Shown here: in pieces, positions 36,078-38,421 of the stretch
Layout of the letters: every line of letters begins with the position of its first letter
How positions within the stretch are numbered: the first letter of the stretch is position 1
DNA from: Bacteroidales bacterium
GTDB taxonomy: Bacteria; Bacteroidota; Bacteroidia; Bacteroidales; UBA932
Direction: 5' to 3'
NCBI GenBank assembly: GCA_024694675.1
Contig: JAILJO010000117.1
Coordinates: 1-38,421, forward strand
DNA: 38,421 nt
The notes under the pieces: model-generated
Told to the model about the DNA's origin: nothing
Databases searched by the model: none
Seen by the model: the letters and a program-made list of their open reading frames with translations, nothing else
Position numbers and translations under genes: made by a program

Positions 36078-38126
36078 TTATTTCTTCACAACGTCCTTGA
36101 GGTCCATGGTAATACCGTCAGGCAGGCTCAGTTTGACGTTCTTGAGGGTAAGGCTCTGATTCTTGTTCAGAGGCTTTCCGGCATGCTCTGAATCAACGGT
36201 TGCGTTGAATTTTATGCTGATACCCTTGATGAGTTTACTTCCGGAAGGAAGGACTATTGTAATCTCAGGAGCCGAGGTCACAGGGTTTGCAATGGTACCT
36301 GCGCCAATCTCAATTACATCAGGTGTAATACTTACACCGTCGATAGGTTTCTTATCAGCATCCTGGGCTGAAATGGAAAGGCCGAACTTGAAAGGTATCT
36401 CATTGATTGCCTGGAGTTTGATAACAGCTCTGGTGTCACCCTTAAGATAGTCTCCGGCAACGGAAAGGTCAACATCAAGGTCATTCATCTCATATCCGAG
36501 GCTGAGGCTTGTAGCTTCAGTGAAGGCGATGGGAGCTTTGACTCCGGCCTGGAAAGAGCCACCATAGTTCTTGCCGGCTTCTGCGGTGATCCACTTTGTC
36601 TCGTCGAAGGAAATGGTAAAGTCCTTGACTTCAATACGTGAAGGAACAGGGTTAAGTATCTGGCCAAGGCCCTCGACCTTCTTATAATTGATGCCGTCTA
36701 TGAGACCTTCCTGTTTAAAATCCCCAAGAAGGTACTTTGTCTCACTGTTGGCAGCGAAGTTAAGGGGACCGAGCTGATACTCGTGGTTGCCGCCAATGGC
36801 ATCAAGTTTTGCGTTGAGTCCGAAATCGAAAGGGAGTGTGCTGTTGACAGAAAGATTTACCTGTACATCTGAAAGCTCGATGGTATTGCCATCAGCACTG
36901 AGCTCTTCGGGAAGATTGCTGATGTCGAATCCGTAATTGCCGTCGAAAGAGGGGATTGCGCTCTTGGAAAGCTTGATTGTTGCATTCTGGATGGCCACAT
37001 TGTTAGCAGCATATCCGCAGACAACCAGCAGATTGCCAATTGCAACTTCATCCTTTACGATGGTTACTTCATGACCGGGTTCACCAGGGGTAAGATGCAA
37101 AGTGTTGGTAATGAATTCTTCAGCAACTGCTTCTTTCAGAGCCTCATAATTGGGGAGAGTCTTCCAGGCAGGATCTATCATGGTGGTATTCTCTTCAAGC
37201 TGCTGGGCGATGTACGTCTTATCAGTCAGGTTTACTGTTTCTTTCTGACCAATGAGGTCCTGCTCAGGATTAACCGAAATTACACCTGCAACTGCGACTT
37301 TGTCCTGGAGGGGAAGGCTGCCGTTTGTAACTACGCCGTCTCCCAAGTCAAGTGAAGCAAGATCCAGATTGAAAGAAATGCCTGTGCCAAGGACAACATC
37401 TACGTCCTGTTTGGCAACCAGTTTGTATCCGTCCTTAATCTCGAAAAGATTATTGTCGCAATTTGAGAACCTGAAGAAAGAGGGGAATTTGATCTCAAAG
37501 CCCTGCTTGAAAACAAATTTCTCGAAAGGAATGCCTGTAGGGACCAGATTCATGGAGAGCTGTCCGTTAAGATCAGCTTTCTTGAAGCTGTTAATCATAT
37601 CCGGGAAACTGTTCACCGTGAAATCAATGTCAAAATCAAAGCTGTAATTCTGAGAAAGGAGGCTCTCGAAGAAGTCAAGGTCAATGTTGACACCAATCGT
37701 CGAAAGCAGACTGGAGAATGCTGCCTTGTCCGAAGAATTGCAACTGATGGGGGTACGGGCAGGAATGACGGTGTTATCACTGAACTTATAAGAATAGTCA
37801 AAATGATTTGACAGATTCAGTGTGAAACTGGAGGCGTCGAAAGTAAAGCCGTTACCGATTGACTGAGGTTCCAGGTTGTACTCAATGGAATAGTCGCCGT
37901 CGGCACTGACTTGGATAATGCCGTTGGCTCCGGAGCCCTCACCGAAGTTCAGAAAATCACCAAGGGTGATCTTTTTCTCTGCAACTACGGTGACCTCAGT
38001 GCCTTTGGCAAGAGTGGAAGTAGTGTCGATGTCAGTGACCTCTTCAACCTCAATAAGCCCGCATGCCTGGGGGAGAAGCGCTGCAAGAGAGAGCGCTGCA
38101 AGGGTTAGATGATGAAACTTTTTCAT
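36078..38126 (-). CDS. Large beta-rich lipoprotein of unknown family
   Basis: The 682-aa protein has a lipoprotein signal peptide with lipidation at C22 (LLPQAC), then an acidic stretch (IEVEEVTDIDTT) like those that mark surface export of Bacteroidota lipoproteins; this is suggestive only, as the known signal is shorter and closer to Cys. The rest is rich in short amphipathic strands with Asp/Asn/Ser/Gly turns and few Cys, with no motif that I recognise. Segments such as FDASSFTLNLSNHFDYSYKF and IGVNIDLDFFESLL suggest repeated beta-sandwich-like folds. It is the first gene of a unit with the DUF5723-like protein 19 bp downstream. I do not recognise the family and assign no function. Confidence 0.75.
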   Translation of the reverse strand: MKKFHHLTLAALSLAALLPQACGLIEVEEVTDIDTTSTLAKGTEVTVVAEKKITLGDFLNFGEGSGANGIIQVSADGDYSIEYNLEPQSIGNGFTFDASSFTLNLSNHFDYSYKFSDNTVIPARTPISCNSSDKAAFSSLLSTIGVNIDLDFFESLLSQNYSFDFDIDFTVNSFPDMINSFKKADLNGQLSMNLVPTGIPFEKFVFKQGFEIKFPSFFRFSNCDNNLFEIKDGYKLVAKQDVDVVLGTGISFNLDLASLDLGDGVVTNGSLPLQDKVAVAGVISVNPEQDLIGQKETVNLTDKTYIAQQLEENTTMIDPAWKTLPNYEALKEAVAEEFITNTLHLTPGEPGHEVTIVKDEVAIGNLLVVCGYAANNVAIQNATIKLSKSAIPSFDGNYGFDISNLPEELSADGNTIELSDVQVNLSVNSTLPFDFGLNAKLDAIGGNHEYQLGPLNFAANSETKYLLGDFKQEGLIDGINYKKVEGLGQILNPVPSRIEVKDFTISFDETKWITAEAGKNYGGSFQAGVKAPIAFTEATSLSLGYEMNDLDVDLSVAGDYLKGDTRAVIKLQAINEIPFKFGLSISAQDADKKPIDGVSITPDVIEIGAGTIANPVTSAPEITIVLPSGSKLIKGISIKFNATVDSEHAGKPLNKNQSLTLKNVKLSLPDGITMDLKDVVKK

Positions 38127-38344
38127 TGATTATTTGTTTTATTTTGTTTCTGGTTTAGGCAACTCTTAGGTATATTAAACATACAAATATAGAAAAATTT
38201 TTCAATAAAAATATCGCGCACGCGTGAATTTTCGATTCTCGCACGCAAAAGGCATACATTCCCTCTTGTTACACAATTTATATTATGTTAAGTTGTGGAT
38301 ATGGAATTATTCCCCTACCTTTGCAATTGTAAAAAGAAAGACAA
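38127..38344. promoter_or_regulatory. Divergent intergenic region before the large lipoprotein gene and rlmD
   Basis: This 218-bp gap holds a minus-strand -7 box TATATTTG (38191-38184; weak -33) for the lipoprotein gene and a full plus-strand promoter for rlmD (38292-38323). Between them are two copies of CGCACGC at 38217-38223 and 38240-38246, spaced 23 bp apart, the first overlapping the palindrome CACGCGTG. They could be a regulator site. No ORF or RNA gene is seen. Confidence 0.45.
38292..38323 (+). promoter_or_regulatory. Predicted rlmD promoter
   Basis: GTTG (38292-38295), a 20-bp spacer and TACCTTTG (38316-38323), with an A-rich leader of about 15 nt before the ATG at 38345. Good fit to the Bacteroidota consensus. 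Confidence 0.62.
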
Positions 38345-38421
38345 ATGTCAAGACGCAGAGTTGATATCCTTCTGGAGAATGTTCAGATAGAAAATGTTGC
38401 TGCTGAGGGCAAGGCTCTCGC
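38345..38421 (+). CDS. rlmD: Start of a TrmA/RlmD-type 23S rRNA (uracil-5)-methyltransferase (cut by window edge)
   Basis: Only the first 25 codons are in the window. They read MSRRRVDILLENVQIENVAA followed by EGKALA. An N-terminal basic patch then ILENV...VAAEGKALA is the usual beginning of the TRAM domain in Bacteroidota class I SAM-dependent RNA m5U methyltransferases, which are annotated RlmD or RumA. With so little sequence this rests on N-terminal similarity alone. A consensus promoter directly upstream supports a real gene start here. Confidence 0.65.
   Translation, partial: MSRRRVDILLENVQIENVAAEGKAL

Overview
This window reads as a stretch of core chromosome from a member of the Bacteroidota, most likely order Bacteroidales. 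The evidence is of four kinds: (i) family types typical of that phylum (a Rho with a long disordered insertion, a TamL-type BamA-family lipoprotein, a short SpeA-type arginine decarboxylase, a PPi-type phosphofructokinase, a DUF5723-like outer-membrane protein, an Ig-like lipoprotein); (ii) repeated matches to the Bacteroidota promoter TTTG/N19-21/TAnnTTTG; (iii) no recognisable Shine-Dalgarno sequences at the starts I inspected; (iv) mixed, roughly balanced base composition. I see no rRNA, tRNA, CRISPR array, transposase, integrase or phage gene. Genus and species cannot be told from this.

Layout, left to right. 1-6201 (minus): lptD, rho and a 3'-truncated mnmE. 6281-7381 (plus): an amidase with a C-terminal extension, divergent from lptD. 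7382-7665: an AT-rich gap, then dnaA (plus), which ends in a strong hairpin terminator. 9107-11188 (minus): pepD then rpe, directly abutting. 11316-15153 (plus): tightly packed rsfS-ftsH-cdsA-psd operon (ribosome silencing, membrane proteolysis, phosphatidylethanolamine synthesis). 15131-24322 (minus): six genes in transcription order ligA, yihY-like, rel, Ig-like lipoprotein, outer-membrane barrel, ispG, every junction overlapping. 24406-27055 (minus): PPi-phosphofructokinase and a cytosolic GH13 enzyme. 27121-29234 (minus): arginine decarboxylase and a SpoU-type RNA methyltransferase. 29291-31465 (plus): tamL. 31462-38126 (minus): an unrecognised large lipoprotein, a DUF5723-like barrel with a TolA-like tail, a GNAT protein and rarA. 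38345-end (plus): the first codons of an RlmD/TrmA-type RNA methyltransferase.

Functionally the window is informational (dnaA, ligA, rarA, rho, rsfS, mnmE, RNA methyltransferases, rel) and envelope-building (lptD, tamL, amidase, cdsA, psd, several outer-membrane or lipoproteins), with a few metabolic enzymes. The least explained part is the cotranscribed pair at 33929-38126: a 682-aa lipoprotein of no recognised family followed by an outer-membrane-type protein carrying about 200 residues of Ala/Lys/Glu-rich predicted helix. Other points of interest are two 28-bp palindromic elements sharing the same ends in different gaps, promoters that face or interpenetrate each other in two divergent gaps, and -7 boxes so close to the start codon (ligA, tamL) that leaderless mRNAs are possible. 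All family calls were made by eye from motifs; no database search was run.
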